64,000 bases of DNA from an uncultured beta proteobacterium (GCA_903900805.1 CAIUOP010000061.1:1-64000), one strand, 5' to 3'; shown: positions 43,685-53,900, counted from the first letter of the stretch. Program-made: numbers and translations. Notes: a model not told the origin generated them from the sequence alone.

Positions 43685-44578
43685 ATGTCTGTGGTATTAG
43701 AAGGTTTTGAGCAAAAAAGCATTACCGTTTCATCTGAAGATGGTCCAATAGAGATTGCTTATCAAGTCGGCGGTAATGGCCCACCCATTTTGTTGCTCCA
43801 TGGTTTTCCTCAAACCAAGGCCATTTGGGAGAATATTGCCCCTGAATTAGCCAACAACTTCACTGTAATAGCTTCTGATCTGCGTGGCTATGGTGGGTCC
43901 TCTAAACCCCATGGCAAAAAAGATCATTCGACTTATTCCAAAAGATCTATGGCTGCTGATCAACATGCACTCATGAGAGTATTGGGCCATCAGCAATTTT
44001 TCTTGCTAGGGCATGATCGTGGCGGCAGAGTCTCGCACCGTCTTGCAATGGATTTTCCAGATAGTGTTTTACGTGTGATGGTCTTAGATATTTCTCCAAC
44101 CTTAACAATGTATGACAACACCACAATGGAGTTTGCTAAAGGTTACTGGCATTGGTTCTTCTTAATTCAGCCAGAGCCTATTCCAGAAACCTTAATTGGT
44201 GCTAATCCTGAGTTTTGGATTAATAAACACATGGGACGGCATGGTGGCACAGACATATTTTCCCCTGAGCGCTGGGCAGAATATCTTGCGGGAGTAAGTA
44301 ATCCACAGAGTATGCATGCCATGTGTGAAGACTACCGCGCAGCTGCGAGCATTGATTTAGTTCATGATCGAGCTGATAGGGCCACGGGTAAGAAACTCAC
44401 CATGCCATTAAGGGTTCTGTGGGGTGAGCATGGCTTAGTCAATAAATGTTTTCGTCCTATAGAGGACTGGAAAACAGTAGCTCAAGAGGTGTCTGGGCAG
44501 ACAGTTCCTTGTGGGCATTACATCCCAGAAGAACTCCCTGCAGAACTCATTGCGCAAGCTCGAGCCTTCTTTGTTTAA
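43685..44578 (+). CDS. Haloacetate (fluoroacetate) dehalogenase-like alpha/beta hydrolase
   Basis: The 297-residue alpha/beta hydrolase has the dehalogenase nucleophile Asp 111 in GHDRGGR. Residues that define fluoroacetate dehalogenase are all in place: Arg 112 and 115, Asp 135 (LDISPT), His 156 and Trp 157 in YWHWFFL, Tyr 217, and the catalytic His 278 (CGHYIPEE). The whole line LDISPTLTMYDNTTMEFAKG matches that subfamily. Activity on fluoro- or chloroacetate is therefore likely; other epoxide or ester substrates cannot be excluded. A rhodanese gene follows after 53 bp. Confidence 0.85.
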   Translation: MSVVLEGFEQKSITVSSEDGPIEIAYQVGGNGPPILLLHGFPQTKAIWENIAPELANNFTVIASDLRGYGGSSKPHGKKDHSTYSKRSMAADQHALMRVLGHQQFFLLGHDRGGRVSHRLAMDFPDSVLRVMVLDISPTLTMYDNTTMEFAKGYWHWFFLIQPEPIPETLIGANPEFWINKHMGRHGGTDIFSPERWAEYLAGVSNPQSMHAMCEDYRAAASIDLVHDRADRATGKKLTMPLRVLWGEHGLVNKCFRPIEDWKTVAQEVSGQTVPCGHYIPEELPAELIAQARAFFV

Positions 44579-44631
44579 ACCTAAGCGTTCTGCTCATTTT
44601 TTATTCTTTATTTCTAGTTGAAAGTGTCTCC

Positions 44632-45633
44632 ATGAAACCATCAATCAAAAAACTTTTCCTACTGAGCATCGCATTCATCTCTATCAATGCCTATGCTCAG
44701 AAAAATGATGCGATTCTCAATACTGAGGAAGTTCGACAAGCGATTGCTCGTGGAGCGATTGTTTGGGATGTGCGAGATGAAAAAAGTTTTTTAGAGGGGC
44801 ACATACCAGGGGCAATTAATGTTGGTGAGGTGGGGAGCGTTCTCAGAGACCCCAATAAAGAAGATTACATTGCCACTGAAAAGATACAAAAGATCTTTAA
44901 TGATGCTGGCCTGAGCGTTAATCGAGACATTGTTGTCTATGGCGCCCGCGGTAATCCTTATGCTTACTTTGGTCTGTACACCATTCAATATTTTGGCGGT
45001 AAGCAGGCTCAGGTCTATCACGATGGTTTTGATGGCTGGAAGTCTGCTGGACTACCTATTCAGAAGGAGCGTCAAACATCTGCCCCTGTATCGGTGACTT
45101 TGGTACCTCAAACTCAGTTGGTGGTATCTAATGAAGAAATGCTCAAACTTGCCCAATCTAAATCTGTGCAGATTTTGGATGTGAGAACGCCTGATGAATA
45201 TTCAGGTAAGGATGTCCGGGCTATTCGGGGTGGTCACATCCCTAACTCAATCAATATTCCATTCGAAGACAACTGGCAGGATCCTGCTACGGCAAGCAAA
45301 CTTAGCAAGAAACAGGTTGCAGACAATTCTGGCATGGCTCTTAAAAATGAGGCGGATCTCAAAAAGCTCTACGCGAACTTAGATCCCGATAAGGAAACAG
45401 TTGTGTATTGCCAAAGCGGGGTTCGTGCTGCAGAAACAGCAGTTGTCTTGAAAAACCTGGGATTTAAAAAGGTGAAGGTTTACGACTCAGCCTGGCTTGG
45501 GTGGGGGAATAATTTAAAAGCGCCCGTTGCTGATGAGACCTTCCTCAACGTTGGCGCCTTAAATGCCAAGTTGAGCGCGATGCAAAATAAGATTAATCAG
45601 CTGGAGGAGGCGCTGAAGGCCAAAAGTAATTAA
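44632..45633 (+). CDS. Exported tandem-rhodanese sulfurtransferase
   Basis: ATG 44632 gives a signal peptide (about 1-22, ISINAYAQ) and 333 residues; the longer frame from 44446 is a shadow of the dehalogenase. Two rhodanese domains follow. The first, about 25-145, has Gly 104 in place of the catalytic Cys (VVYGARGNP), so it is inactive, as usual in tandem forms. The second, about 165-290, has active Cys 260 in VVYCQSGVRA. A short coiled coil ends the protein (LNAKLSAMQNKINQLEEAL). It probably acts in the periplasm on thiosulfate or 3-mercaptopyruvate. Confidence 0.87.
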   Translation: MKPSIKKLFLLSIAFISINAYAQKNDAILNTEEVRQAIARGAIVWDVRDEKSFLEGHIPGAINVGEVGSVLRDPNKEDYIATEKIQKIFNDAGLSVNRDIVVYGARGNPYAYFGLYTIQYFGGKQAQVYHDGFDGWKSAGLPIQKERQTSAPVSVTLVPQTQLVVSNEEMLKLAQSKSVQILDVRTPDEYSGKDVRAIRGGHIPNSINIPFEDNWQDPATASKLSKKQVADNSGMALKNEADLKKLYANLDPDKETVVYCQSGVRAAETAVVLKNLGFKKVKVYDSAWLGWGNNLKAPVADETFLNVGALNAKLSAMQNKINQLEEALKAKSN

Positions 45634-45658
45634 ATTCTAAGGACAACAGTTTCAAAAT

Positions 45659-45696
45659 AAAAAACCCTAAATAATTCAGTTGTTTAGGGGTTTTTC
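45659..45696. terminator. Bidirectional terminator after the rhodanese gene
   Basis: CCCTAAA and TTTAGGG form a 7-bp stem around a loop of about 10 nt, with an A-run before and a T-run after. It lies between the rhodanese gene and the convergent 61-residue gene. Confidence 0.8.
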
Positions 45697-45703
45697 TTAA
45701 CTC

Positions 45704-45889
45704 TTACTCTGGATGAAAGTTATTGCTAGCCATGAAGCTAATAGTGCGTTCAAAGCCTAGAATGCGGATGTAACGCCAAGCGATATCGCGATACTTATTG
45801 TCCAGGTAGCCAATAGCCACTTCAGGCGTCCTTTTGGACAAGTCGATTTGTTCTATTGCACGGGCCCAACGTTTGAGTCTTGTTGACAT
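45704..45889 (-). CDS. Small basic protein of unknown function
   Basis: ATG 45889 follows a near-perfect ribosome binding site GGAGGTGA, giving MSTRLKRWARAIEQIDLSKR and 61 residues; the frame opens further upstream to 45919 but without such a site. The product is helical, with aromatic residues (YLDNKYRDIAWRYIRILGF). No family was recognised. The strong ribosome binding site and flanking terminator indicate it is a real gene. Confidence 0.7.
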   Translation of the reverse strand: MSTRLKRWARAIEQIDLSKRTPEVAIGYLDNKYRDIAWRYIRILGFERTISFMASNNFHPE

Positions 45890-45984
45890 ATTTGTCACCT
45901 CCATGAGCATACAACGCACCAGAAATGGGTAGAGATGACAAGAATTACTAAATATTTAACAAATATCCTAAGGGCTTTAAGCCC

Positions 45985-47403
45985 TTAAATCGAGACTACT
46001 TTATGGGGATTAAGGATATTTTGGGGGTCTAGGGCCCTTTTTAAGCCCTTCATAAGGTCATGGGCTACCTCACCCTTGTGGGCTCTTAAATCTCCCAGTT
46101 TGAGCTGCCCAATCCCATGCTCTGCAGATATTGAGCCTTGGCAGCGCTCAACTTGGGCATAAACCAGCTCCTGAACCGCTTTTTCATGCTGTTGGTTGAA
46201 CGTCTTTGGGTCGACTCCTATAGGTGGGGCGATGTTGTAGTGCAGATTGCCATCACCCAAATGTCCAAAATTAATGATCCGTACCCCAGGGTACTTTTGC
46301 CTGATGAGGGCGTCAGTGTCTTGAATAAAACTATTTAAGGAGGAGAGCGGAATTGTGATGTCATGCTTTAGATTGGCGCCTTCTGCAGCTTGCGCCAGAG
46401 TAATGTGCTCACGCATATGCCAAAACGTATTTGCCTGACTCAGATTGCTTGCGATTACTGCGTCGCTAATGAGATTCGCAGTGAAAGCCTCCTCCAATAC
46501 GGTTTCTAGAAGTTTTCGAACATGCTCCTCACTCTCATGATCAGAAAGCTCAATCAATACTGTGAAGGGCGGATTTCCTTTTAATGGATTAGCCATCTGT
46601 GGAAAGTGCTTTTCATTCAGGGCTAATGATTCTTGCGTCATCATTTCAAAACCAGTGAGTAATGATGCTGCGCGTTTCTGAAACAAAGTGAGTAGGGCAG
46701 TGGTTGATGCAATAGTGTCAGTAGCAACTAGCGTCGTCCATTGAGAGATTGGTAATGGATACAGTTTCATGACTGCTGCGGTGATGATTCCTAGAGTTCC
46801 TTCTGAGCCAATGAAAAGATCACGCAAATCGTAACCAGTATTGTCTTTACGCAAACCCTTCATGCCATTCCAAATTTCGCCCCCAGCGGTAACGACTTCA
46901 AGCCCCAAACAAAGATCTCGGGTATTGCCATAGCGCAGTACATTCGTGCCACCGGCATTGGTAGCTAAGTTACCACCGATCATGCAGCTACCTTCCGCAC
47001 CTAAACTCAGCGGAAATAAAAAATCTTGTGCCGCTGCTTTTTCTTGAGCGGCCTGCAAAATACATCCTGCTTCAAGCGTCATGGTTTGGTTAGTGGCATC
47101 AATCTCACGGATTTGATTCATGCGCTTGAGATTCAGAATAACTTGCTTGCCGGTATTGTCAGGCGTAGCGCCACCACAAAAACCAGTATGACCACCTTGC
47201 GGAACGATTGCGACATGATGAGCAGCGCAAAGTTTCACAATGTTGGCCACTTCATGAGTCGTTTTGGGTAGTAGGACTGCTAAGGCTTTACCGGTATAGC
47301 GTTTGCGCCAATCAGTAAGGTAAGGGACTTTGTCCAGATCTTCAGTAAGAACGTATTGTTTACCTAGTACCGCAATAAATTGTTCGATCAAGTCTGACAT
47401 CAT
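45985..47403 (-). CDS. FAD-linked oxidase (GlcD / D-2-hydroxyacid dehydrogenase type)
   Basis: The 472-residue protein belongs to the FAD-binding oxidase/transferase type 4 flavoproteins. The FAD-binding PQGGHTGFCGGATPD motif and GAEGSCMIGGNLATNAGGT loop are present, and the C-terminal half ends with GSISAEHGIGQLK. It resembles D-lactate, D-2-hydroxyglutarate or glycolate dehydrogenases; no partner subunits (GlcE, GlcF) are adjacent, so a stand-alone D-2-hydroxyacid dehydrogenase is more likely. It overlaps the DUF2069 stop by one base. Confidence 0.82.
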   Translation of the reverse strand: MMSDLIEQFIAVLGKQYVLTEDLDKVPYLTDWRKRYTGKALAVLLPKTTHEVANIVKLCAAHHVAIVPQGGHTGFCGGATPDNTGKQVILNLKRMNQIREIDATNQTMTLEAGCILQAAQEKAAAQDFLFPLSLGAEGSCMIGGNLATNAGGTNVLRYGNTRDLCLGLEVVTAGGEIWNGMKGLRKDNTGYDLRDLFIGSEGTLGIITAAVMKLYPLPISQWTTLVATDTIASTTALLTLFQKRAASLLTGFEMMTQESLALNEKHFPQMANPLKGNPPFTVLIELSDHESEEHVRKLLETVLEEAFTANLISDAVIASNLSQANTFWHMREHITLAQAAEGANLKHDITIPLSSLNSFIQDTDALIRQKYPGVRIINFGHLGDGNLHYNIAPPIGVDPKTFNQQHEKAVQELVYAQVERCQGSISAEHGIGQLKLGDLRAHKGEVAHDLMKGLKRALDPQNILNPHKVVSI

Positions 47404-47792
47404 TATTTAGCCTGAGCTTTTTGCTTAGCCAAGATTTTGGCTTGCTGTTTGATTGGCTTTAAATAGCAAAGCAAACAAACAAAGCCGATCGTAGCGACGA
47501 TGGTCTCTAATAGAGCCATCCAAAAATTGGGACCAGTTTCTAAAATACGCACTAAACCTTCGGTGATGTATAGGAGGATTAGCATTGATGCCCATTGCAT
47601 CGTATAGACGCTGCCTTTCCATAAACCTGGAATAGCAAAGAGTAAAGGTATCCCTTTGAGTATGAGCCATGAACCACCAGGGCGTAGCGGGGAAATAAAC
47701 CATTCCCAACATATGCACAGAATAAATAAATCGACAAAGGCTGCCGTTGCCACCAGTTGGTATGGATTCTTTTCAAGCAGTTTTTTTAACAT
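47403..47792 (-). CDS. DUF2069 membrane protein
   Basis: The 129-residue product has four hydrophobic segments and a basic C-terminus (KAKILAKQKAQAK), with the SPLRPGGSWLILKGIPLLFA motif of DUF2069. It lies between wrbA and the FAD oxidase on the minus strand, 5 bp after wrbA, as in related genomes. Function is unknown. Confidence 0.85.
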   Translation of the reverse strand: MLKKLLEKNPYQLVATAAFVDLFILCICWEWFISPLRPGGSWLILKGIPLLFAIPGLWKGSVYTMQWASMLILLYITEGLVRILETGPNFWMALLETIVATIGFVCLLCYLKPIKQQAKILAKQKAQAK

Positions 47793-47797
47793 CTGAT

Positions 47798-48409
<612 letters not shown>

Positions 48410-48422
48410 TTATGATACGGCG

Positions 48423-49271
48423 ATGCGCCTTATTCGTAATCCCCAATTATGGCTTGCTCTGGGCAAAAAGCTCTGGGAGCATAATCGTGGCCTCAATCTA
48501 AATCAGATTGCCGCTAGTCTAGCATTTACGACCACTTTATCTTTGGTGCCAATGCTCACCATTGCTAGCATTTTAATTGGCTATCTACCCAGCGTTATCC
48601 AGGTAAAAAATACCTTCAGGACTTGGTTGCTAGATACCGCTATGCCTGGTGGTTTAAATCAGCAGGTTTACACCTATCTAGATCAATTTTCATCTAAAGC
48701 ACGAGGTTTGACTTTCCTTGGCTTAATCGGCTTAGTCATTACCACTATCATGACATTGGCAGTGATCGAGGCAGCATTTAATCAAATATTTAAAGTACAA
48801 GAACGACGTCCTCTATTTAAAAAAGTGCTCATCTATGTCGCAGCAACCTTTTTAGGCCCAGTACTTTTAGGCATAGGAATTTACTTAAGCGGCATTTTAT
48901 TTAGCGCTTCAGAAGGTTGGATTAAGGCAATCTCTTTTGGATTTCGAATCATGGCAGCAGTCGCACCCATTTTTCTAGCAATTGCTGTTTATACCGTTGT
49001 TTATAAAGTTCTTCCTTATGCCAAGATTCTTTGGTCAGATGCCTTTTCTGGTGCCTTATTTGCGGCTATCAGTTTTGAACTGATGAAGTTTGGCTACGCA
49101 ATTTTTCTCAGCAATACTGCTTTTTATAAAACTGTCTACGGTGCCTTTGCCATCTTCCCTCTAGGGCTGCTCTGGATTTACATGACCTGGTGGATAACCC
49201 TTGCTGGAGCAGTCTTAGTTGCTAATCTACCCAACATCCGTAGCGGGGTCATTAGGGTTATTCGTTACTAA
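48423..49271 (+). CDS. YihY family inner membrane protein
   Basis: The 282-residue protein has about six transmembrane segments, with RLIRNPQLWLALGKKLWEHN at the start, and LTLAGAVLVANLP near the end in the family pattern (WWITLAGAVLVANLPNIR). This is the YihY/BrkB family, once called RNase BN in error. The function is unknown. The intergenic distance to wrbA is only 19 bp, so promoters must overlap coding sequence. Confidence 0.88.
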   Translation: MRLIRNPQLWLALGKKLWEHNRGLNLNQIAASLAFTTTLSLVPMLTIASILIGYLPSVIQVKNTFRTWLLDTAMPGGLNQQVYTYLDQFSSKARGLTFLGLIGLVITTIMTLAVIEAAFNQIFKVQERRPLFKKVLIYVAATFLGPVLLGIGIYLSGILFSASEGWIKAISFGFRIMAAVAPIFLAIAVYTVVYKVLPYAKILWSDAFSGALFAAISFELMKFGYAIFLSNTAFYKTVYGAFAIFPLGLLWIYMTWWITLAGAVLVANLPNIRSGVIRVIRY

Positions 49272-49358
49272 AAGAAGCTCTTGTGCCCTTGATTGAAAGA
49301 GGTCTTGGGAATATATTGAAACCATCAATACTCTGTTTGTATTGCTTCTGGAGGCTAG

Positions 49359-49814
49359 ATGAAAGTTCGTGACATATTGCGCGTAAAGGGCAGCACCCTA
49401 TTTACTGTTGCCCCTGAGACTGCGCTGCAAACTGCAGTATTGGTAATGAGCGAACATGACATAGGCTCCTTGGTTGTTATGCAGTATGACAAGTTAGTTG
49501 GTATTTTGACTTTTCGTGAAGTGATTGCTGCTTTAGCAACACACCAAGGTAAGTTAGATGGCCTACCAGTAAGTGCTGTCATGAATCAAAAGCCATTAAC
49601 TTGTAATATGGAAACTGAGATTAATGAAGTTCGTCGCATGATGCTGGTTGATCATGCACGCTACCTACCAGTAGTGGATCAAAAAATGCTCATGGGCGTA
49701 ATTTCTTTTTATGATGTTGCCAAATCTGTAGTTGAAGCACAAGACTTCGAAAATACAATGCTCAAGGCCTATATTCGAGATTGGCCAGAAGACACTGAAA
49801 AAGCTAGCAACTAG
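49359..49814 (+). CDS. CBS domain protein
   Basis: The 151-residue protein is made of two CBS domains in tandem, about 5-65 (ALQTAVLVMSEHDIGSLVVM) and 75-130 (INEVRRMMLVDHARYLPVVD). Such pairs bind adenine nucleotides and act as energy sensors. No effector domain is attached. A GGAGGC ribosome binding site precedes the ATG. It lies 53 bp before aroC. Confidence 0.9.
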   Translation: MKVRDILRVKGSTLFTVAPETALQTAVLVMSEHDIGSLVVMQYDKLVGILTFREVIAALATHQGKLDGLPVSAVMNQKPLTCNMETEINEVRRMMLVDHARYLPVVDQKMLMGVISFYDVAKSVVEAQDFENTMLKAYIRDWPEDTEKASN

Positions 49815-49867
49815 CCTCTAACTACTTGTTTTAAGCCGATATTCCTGACAAATGACATAATGTAGTT

Positions 49868-50983
49868 ATGTCAGGAAATACACTAGGCCTCCTCTTTACT
49901 GTTACCACTTTTGGTGAATCTCACGGTCCCGCTATCGGGGCGGTAGTAGATGGCTGCCCTCCAGGCATGCAGTTATCTGAGGCAGATCTTCAATTAGACT
50001 TAAATCGCCGTAAACCAGGCACATCCCGTCACGTTACCCAGCGCAAAGAAGAAGATCGCGTGGAGATTCTGTCTGGCGTCTTTGAGGGCAAGACTACAGG
50101 AGCGCCGATAGGTCTTCTCATACGCAATACTGATCAACGTAGCCAAGACTATAGCGATATCTTGCAAACATTTCGTCCAGGCCATGCTGATTACGCTTAT
50201 CACCATAAGTATGGTTTCCGTGATCCGCGTGGTGGCGGTAGATCTTCCGCACGCCTAACTGCGCCCGTGGTTGCTGCAGCAGCGATTGCAAAAAAATGGC
50301 TGCGTGAGCAATATGGCACAGAGTTTTATGGCCATATGAGCCAACTGGGCACAATAGAGATCCCATTTAAGGATCTTTCTCAAGTTGAGAAGAATCCATT
50401 TTTTGCTGCCAATGCCGACATCATCCCTCAGCTCGAGTCTTATATGGACGAGTTGCGCAAAGCAGGGGACTCTTGCGGTGCGCGCATTGAGGTACGTGCA
50501 CGTAATGTTCCTATTGGCTTAGGCGAACCTCTCTTTGATAAATTGGATGCAGATATTGCGCACGCGATGATGGGTATCAATGCTGTTAAAGGTGTGGAGA
50601 TAGGCGCTGGCTTTAAATCAGTTGCTCAGCGTGGTAGCGAGCATGGCGATGAAATGTATCCTGACGGATTTGCTAGTAATAATGCTGGCGGTACCTTGGG
50701 TGGCATTAGCAGCGGCCAAGATTTACGAGTTTCGATTGCCATCAAACCTACCTCTAGCATCTTGAGTCCAAAGCAATCCATCGACTTAGATGGGAAGTCA
50801 ATTACTGTACAAACCAAAGGTCGCCATGATCCTTGTGTTGGAATTCGTGCTACGCCAATTGCTGAGGCGATGTTAGCTTTAGTAGTGATGGATCATGCAT
50901 TGCGTAATCGCGCTCAATGTGCAAATGTCAAGGTAGCTCTTAAACCTATCCCTGCGTCTCGCCCTGGGTCAGAAGCAGATTGA
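49868..50983 (+). CDS. aroC: Chorismate synthase
   Basis: AroC performs the last shikimate-pathway step, using reduced FMN. The 371-residue product has the N-terminal [19 protein letters not shown] motif, [20 protein letters not shown] and the conserved [15 protein letters not shown]. The length is normal. The next gene, an MFS transporter, starts 13 bp later and is probably cotranscribed. Confidence 0.96.
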   Translation: MSGNTLGLLFTVTTFGESHGPAIGAVVDGCPPGMQLSEADLQLDLNRRKPGTSRHVTQRKEEDRVEILSGVFEGKTTGAPIGLLIRNTDQRSQDYSDILQTFRPGHADYAYHHKYGFRDPRGGGRSSARLTAPVVAAAAIAKKWLREQYGTEFYGHMSQLGTIEIPFKDLSQVEKNPFFAANADIIPQLESYMDELRKAGDSCGARIEVRARNVPIGLGEPLFDKLDADIAHAMMGINAVKGVEIGAGFKSVAQRGSEHGDEMYPDGFASNNAGGTLGGISSGQDLRVSIAIKPTSSILSPKQSIDLDGKSITVQTKGRHDPCVGIRATPIAEAMLALVVMDHALRNRAQCANVKVALKPIPASRPGSEAD

Positions 50984-50996
50984 TGGCTGTAACGAG

Positions 50997-52154
50997 ATGA
51001 CGCCTTCGCTTCGTTGGGCCTTCGGGTCCTTTTTCTTTTTATATTTTGCCTACGTTGGCTTAGTCTCCCCATACGCTAGCCTTTTCTTTTTAGATCGTGG
51101 CTTTAGCGTCATTGAGATTGCAATCTTGATGTCGATGTTGCAGATTACTCGCATTATCGGACCATTCTCTTGGGGCTGGCTCTCTGACTTCTTATCTAAT
51201 CGCGTTGCGATTATTCGCTTTTGCGCCTGCCTTGCTGCTCTTGTTTTCTTGTCCATTTACTTTTTGCAAAGCTATATCAGTTTCTTTATTTGGATGTTTG
51301 TACTCCACACTGTCCTTAGTAGCCTCATGCCTCTCGGTGAATCTGCAACCGTACATGCTTTATTTAAAGACAATTCTTTTGATAAACGCTACGGGCGTCT
51401 GCGTCTTTGGGGATCTCTGGGCTTCATTTTTATGGTGCTTACAGCTGGCGAACTCTTTCAGCGTAACTCAATAGAGTTATATCCTGCTATAGGGATGATT
51501 GTGTTATTGGCATTGGCCCTGGTCACCTTCTTGCTACATGAACCAAGAATGGAGCGCCGAAAGATGGTAAAGGGTGAATTATTAGTTGTGCTCTTGAACC
51601 CAGATGTGCGCTGGTTTTTAATCTCTGGTTTCTTTATGGTATTTGCTCATGCAGCCTTATATGTTTTTTACTCTTTATATCTTGCCAATCTTGGATACGA
51701 TAAATTTCAAATTGGACTCTTCTGGGCCTTAGGTGTCTTTGCTGAGGTGATTTTCTTTTATTTTCAAAGTAAAGTACTCAGTCGCCTAGATGCTGAGGTT
51801 GTGCTCCAAGCAGCTTTTGGCGTAGGGGTAGTGCGCTTTATTCTGATTGCATTTGTGCCAATCACATCTGTTCTCATCTTTGCACAAGTGCTACATGCCG
51901 GTACATTTGCAGCCCATCACAGCGCTGCAACTAAACTACTACAGCGCTGGTTTACAGGCCCATTACAAGCTAGAGGACAGGCTTTGATGGCGACTGTTTC
52001 TTATGGCCTAGGAGGTACATTAGGCGGATTATGTGCAGGCTGGATTTGGGAGCTATCTCAACCACGTGATGTGTTTGTGATGTCTGCCTTTGCCTGTGGC
52101 TTAGCTGGCATGGCAATTCAAAAACTGAGACCACGCCGCTACCCAAGCAAATAA
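50997..52154 (+). CDS. MFS transporter (HcaT/MFS_1-like)
   Basis: The 385-residue product has twelve hydrophobic segments and the MFS_1-like (PF12832) pattern YFAYVGLVSPYASLFFLDRG at the start, with the loop 2-3 motif GWLSDFLSNR. It resembles E. coli HcaT and its relatives, proton-driven carriers of unknown or aromatic-acid substrates. Cotranscribed with aroC by spacing, but no direct functional link can be stated. Confidence 0.83.
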   Translation: MTPSLRWAFGSFFFLYFAYVGLVSPYASLFFLDRGFSVIEIAILMSMLQITRIIGPFSWGWLSDFLSNRVAIIRFCACLAALVFLSIYFLQSYISFFIWMFVLHTVLSSLMPLGESATVHALFKDNSFDKRYGRLRLWGSLGFIFMVLTAGELFQRNSIELYPAIGMIVLLALALVTFLLHEPRMERRKMVKGELLVVLLNPDVRWFLISGFFMVFAHAALYVFYSLYLANLGYDKFQIGLFWALGVFAEVIFFYFQSKVLSRLDAEVVLQAAFGVGVVRFILIAFVPITSVLIFAQVLHAGTFAAHHSAATKLLQRWFTGPLQARGQALMATVSYGLGGTLGGLCAGWIWELSQPRDVFVMSAFACGLAGMAIQKLRPRRYPSK

Positions 52155-52167
52155 AACAAGATTTCGC

Positions 52168-52959
52168 TTACTGAATCTTTGCTTTCGCACGAAGTTTTTG
52201 CATCATTTCTGAGAACTTTTCTTTTTGCCAATTTTGATCGGCCATGATCATTTGTTTTAACTGATCTTTCATTTCATCCAAGCTTGGGGCCTTAGCCTCA
52301 CGAGAATCTAGCACTTTGATAACGTGATATCCAAACTGAGATTTAACGGGCTTATCGGTGGTTTGCCCATTCTTGAGTTGCACCATTGCTTTTGAAAACT
52401 CAGGAACTAGAGCTTTATCAGAAACCCAGCCGAGGTCTCCGCCATTCTTGGCCGAGCCAGGATCTTTAGATTTAGCTTTAGCGATATCTTCAAAATTAGC
52501 ACCAGCTTTAAGCTGAGCAATAATGGCTTTTGCATCTGCTTCTTTATCCACCAAAATATGCTCAACGTGGTACTCCTTACCAGCGTACTGTTCTTTCACA
52601 TTTTCATAAGCGGCCTTGAGCTCTGCATCAGAGACACCCTCACGCTCTACATAGTCCTCAAAGACGGCCGCAACTAAAACTCCCACACGAGATTGCTCTA
52701 ATTGCTCGCGTACAGATTCTTTTTGAATGACTCCACGCTTATCTGCTTCTTGTAAAACCAATTCACGCGTTATCAGCATCTCGCGGGCTTGGTCTCGTAC
52801 TTGAGGATTATCTGGCTTACCAGTTTTTTCTACCAATTTATCTAATTGAGACTTAGGAATCGCTTTGCCATTCACGATCACGGCGTTCTGGGCAACTGCA
52901 TTGGCTGATAAGAAGATAGCAAAAAGACTACTAGTAAGTACCGCTTGTAATTTCAACAT
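52168..52959 (-). CDS. Exported parvulin-type peptidyl-prolyl isomerase
   Basis: The 263-residue product has a signal peptide (about 1-23, SANAVAQ) and a SurA/PrsA-like layout: N-terminal helical chaperone region and a parvulin domain at about 130-225 (YHVEHILVDKEADAKAII, GDLGWVSDKALVPEFSKA, QFGYHVIKVLD). A C-terminal helix rich in Lys and Met follows. It probably folds periplasmic or outer-membrane proteins. It is convergent with the MFS gene, and bolA lies 72 bp upstream on the same strand. Confidence 0.9.
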   Translation of the reverse strand: MLKLQAVLTSSLFAIFLSANAVAQNAVIVNGKAIPKSQLDKLVEKTGKPDNPQVRDQAREMLITRELVLQEADKRGVIQKESVREQLEQSRVGVLVAAVFEDYVEREGVSDAELKAAYENVKEQYAGKEYHVEHILVDKEADAKAIIAQLKAGANFEDIAKAKSKDPGSAKNGGDLGWVSDKALVPEFSKAMVQLKNGQTTDKPVKSQFGYHVIKVLDSREAKAPSLDEMKDQLKQMIMADQNWQKEKFSEMMQKLRAKAKIQ

Positions 52960-53031
52960 AGTATGGGGATTAATTAAATAAGTGGAAAAGATGATGGGGA
53001 ATGAGGGATTAGCCGCTAGTGTAAAGCAGCC

Positions 53032-53316
53032 TCAAGAGCCAGCCTCTCCAGGCGCTATGGCGTTAATGGTTAAGGCATGAATTTCTATTGGAATATGTCG
53101 ATTTAGGGCGGCATAGACTGCACGATGTCTTGCCACCAAGCTTAAACCTTTAAATTCTGGGGCAACAATAGTCAGTTTAAAGTGGCCGCCACCACTGGCT
53201 GCACCAGCATGACCAGCATGAAGATGACTTTCATCTTCAATCTGAAGACGGTCAACTGAAAATGCTTTGTGAAGATCCTGCTCAAATAATGCAATACGCG
53301 TTTGGTTAATGCTCAT
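53032..53316 (-). CDS. BolA family protein
   Basis: The 94-residue protein has the BolA fold, with HAGHAGAASGGGHFKL, VAPEFKGLSLVARHRAVYAAL and the conserved HALTINAIAPGE tail. BolA proteins pair with monothiol glutaredoxins for iron-sulfur handling or act in stress. It overlaps yciB by 4 bp (ATGA), a coupled pair. Confidence 0.9.
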   Translation of the reverse strand: MSINQTRIALFEQDLHKAFSVDRLQIEDESHLHAGHAGAASGGGHFKLTIVAPEFKGLSLVARHRAVYAALNRHIPIEIHALTINAIAPGEAGS

Positions 53317-53861
53317 TCAGTAGGATGCTCCATATGACGTGATAGCCAAACACCTTGAATGATGACAAAGGCCACTAGTAAGCCCGTACTGCCAAAGAGT
53401 TTGAAATTAACCCAGGTTTCTTCGGAGTACTCAAAAGCGATATAGAGATTAAGCACTCCCATTAAAAAGAAGAATGCTGCCCAAGCCATATTCAGTCGAT
53501 GCCAAACAGAATGTGAATTTTCTGCCTTCAGACTTACCTGCTTGCCCATGAGGACTTGTATCCAATTTTTACTAAAAAATTGAGCGCTAATAAATAAAGC
53601 TCCTGCAAATAGCCAGTAAAGCGCAGTCGGTTTTAGCTGAATAAAGGTCTTGTCATGTAAAAAGATGGTCAAGCTACCGAATACCAGAATCATCACCAAG
53701 CTAATCCACTGCATGGCATCGATCTTGCGGTGGCGATAGTAAACCCAAAGAATTTGTCCAATAGTTGCAACCATGGCAACAATCGTTGCGGTATAGATAT
53801 CGCCAAATTTGAAGGCAATAAAAAACAGAATGATGGGGAATAAATCGAATAAAAATTTCAT
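53313..53861 (-). CDS. yciB: Septation protein A / YciB family membrane protein
   Basis: The 182-residue protein has about five transmembrane segments and the family motif MKFLFDLFPIILFFIAFKFG at the N-terminus and MGKQVSLKAENSHSVWHRLN after the middle. YciB (IspZ) is an inner-membrane protein linked to cell envelope synthesis and septation. It is coupled to bolA by a 4-bp overlap; msrB lies 39 bp upstream. Confidence 0.92.
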   Translation of the reverse strand: MKFLFDLFPIILFFIAFKFGDIYTATIVAMVATIGQILWVYYRHRKIDAMQWISLVMILVFGSLTIFLHDKTFIQLKPTALYWLFAGALFISAQFFSKNWIQVLMGKQVSLKAENSHSVWHRLNMAWAAFFFLMGVLNLYIAFEYSEETWVNFKLFGSTGLLVAFVIIQGVWLSRHMEHPTE

Positions 53862-53900
53862 AAGAGGGATTATCAGCTATTTAATATTGAAGCCCTATTT

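Noticed and set aside
44446-44631. Upstream extension of the rhodanese frame
   Set aside because: It runs in another frame of the dehalogenase 3' end and would hide the clear signal peptide that starts at 44632.
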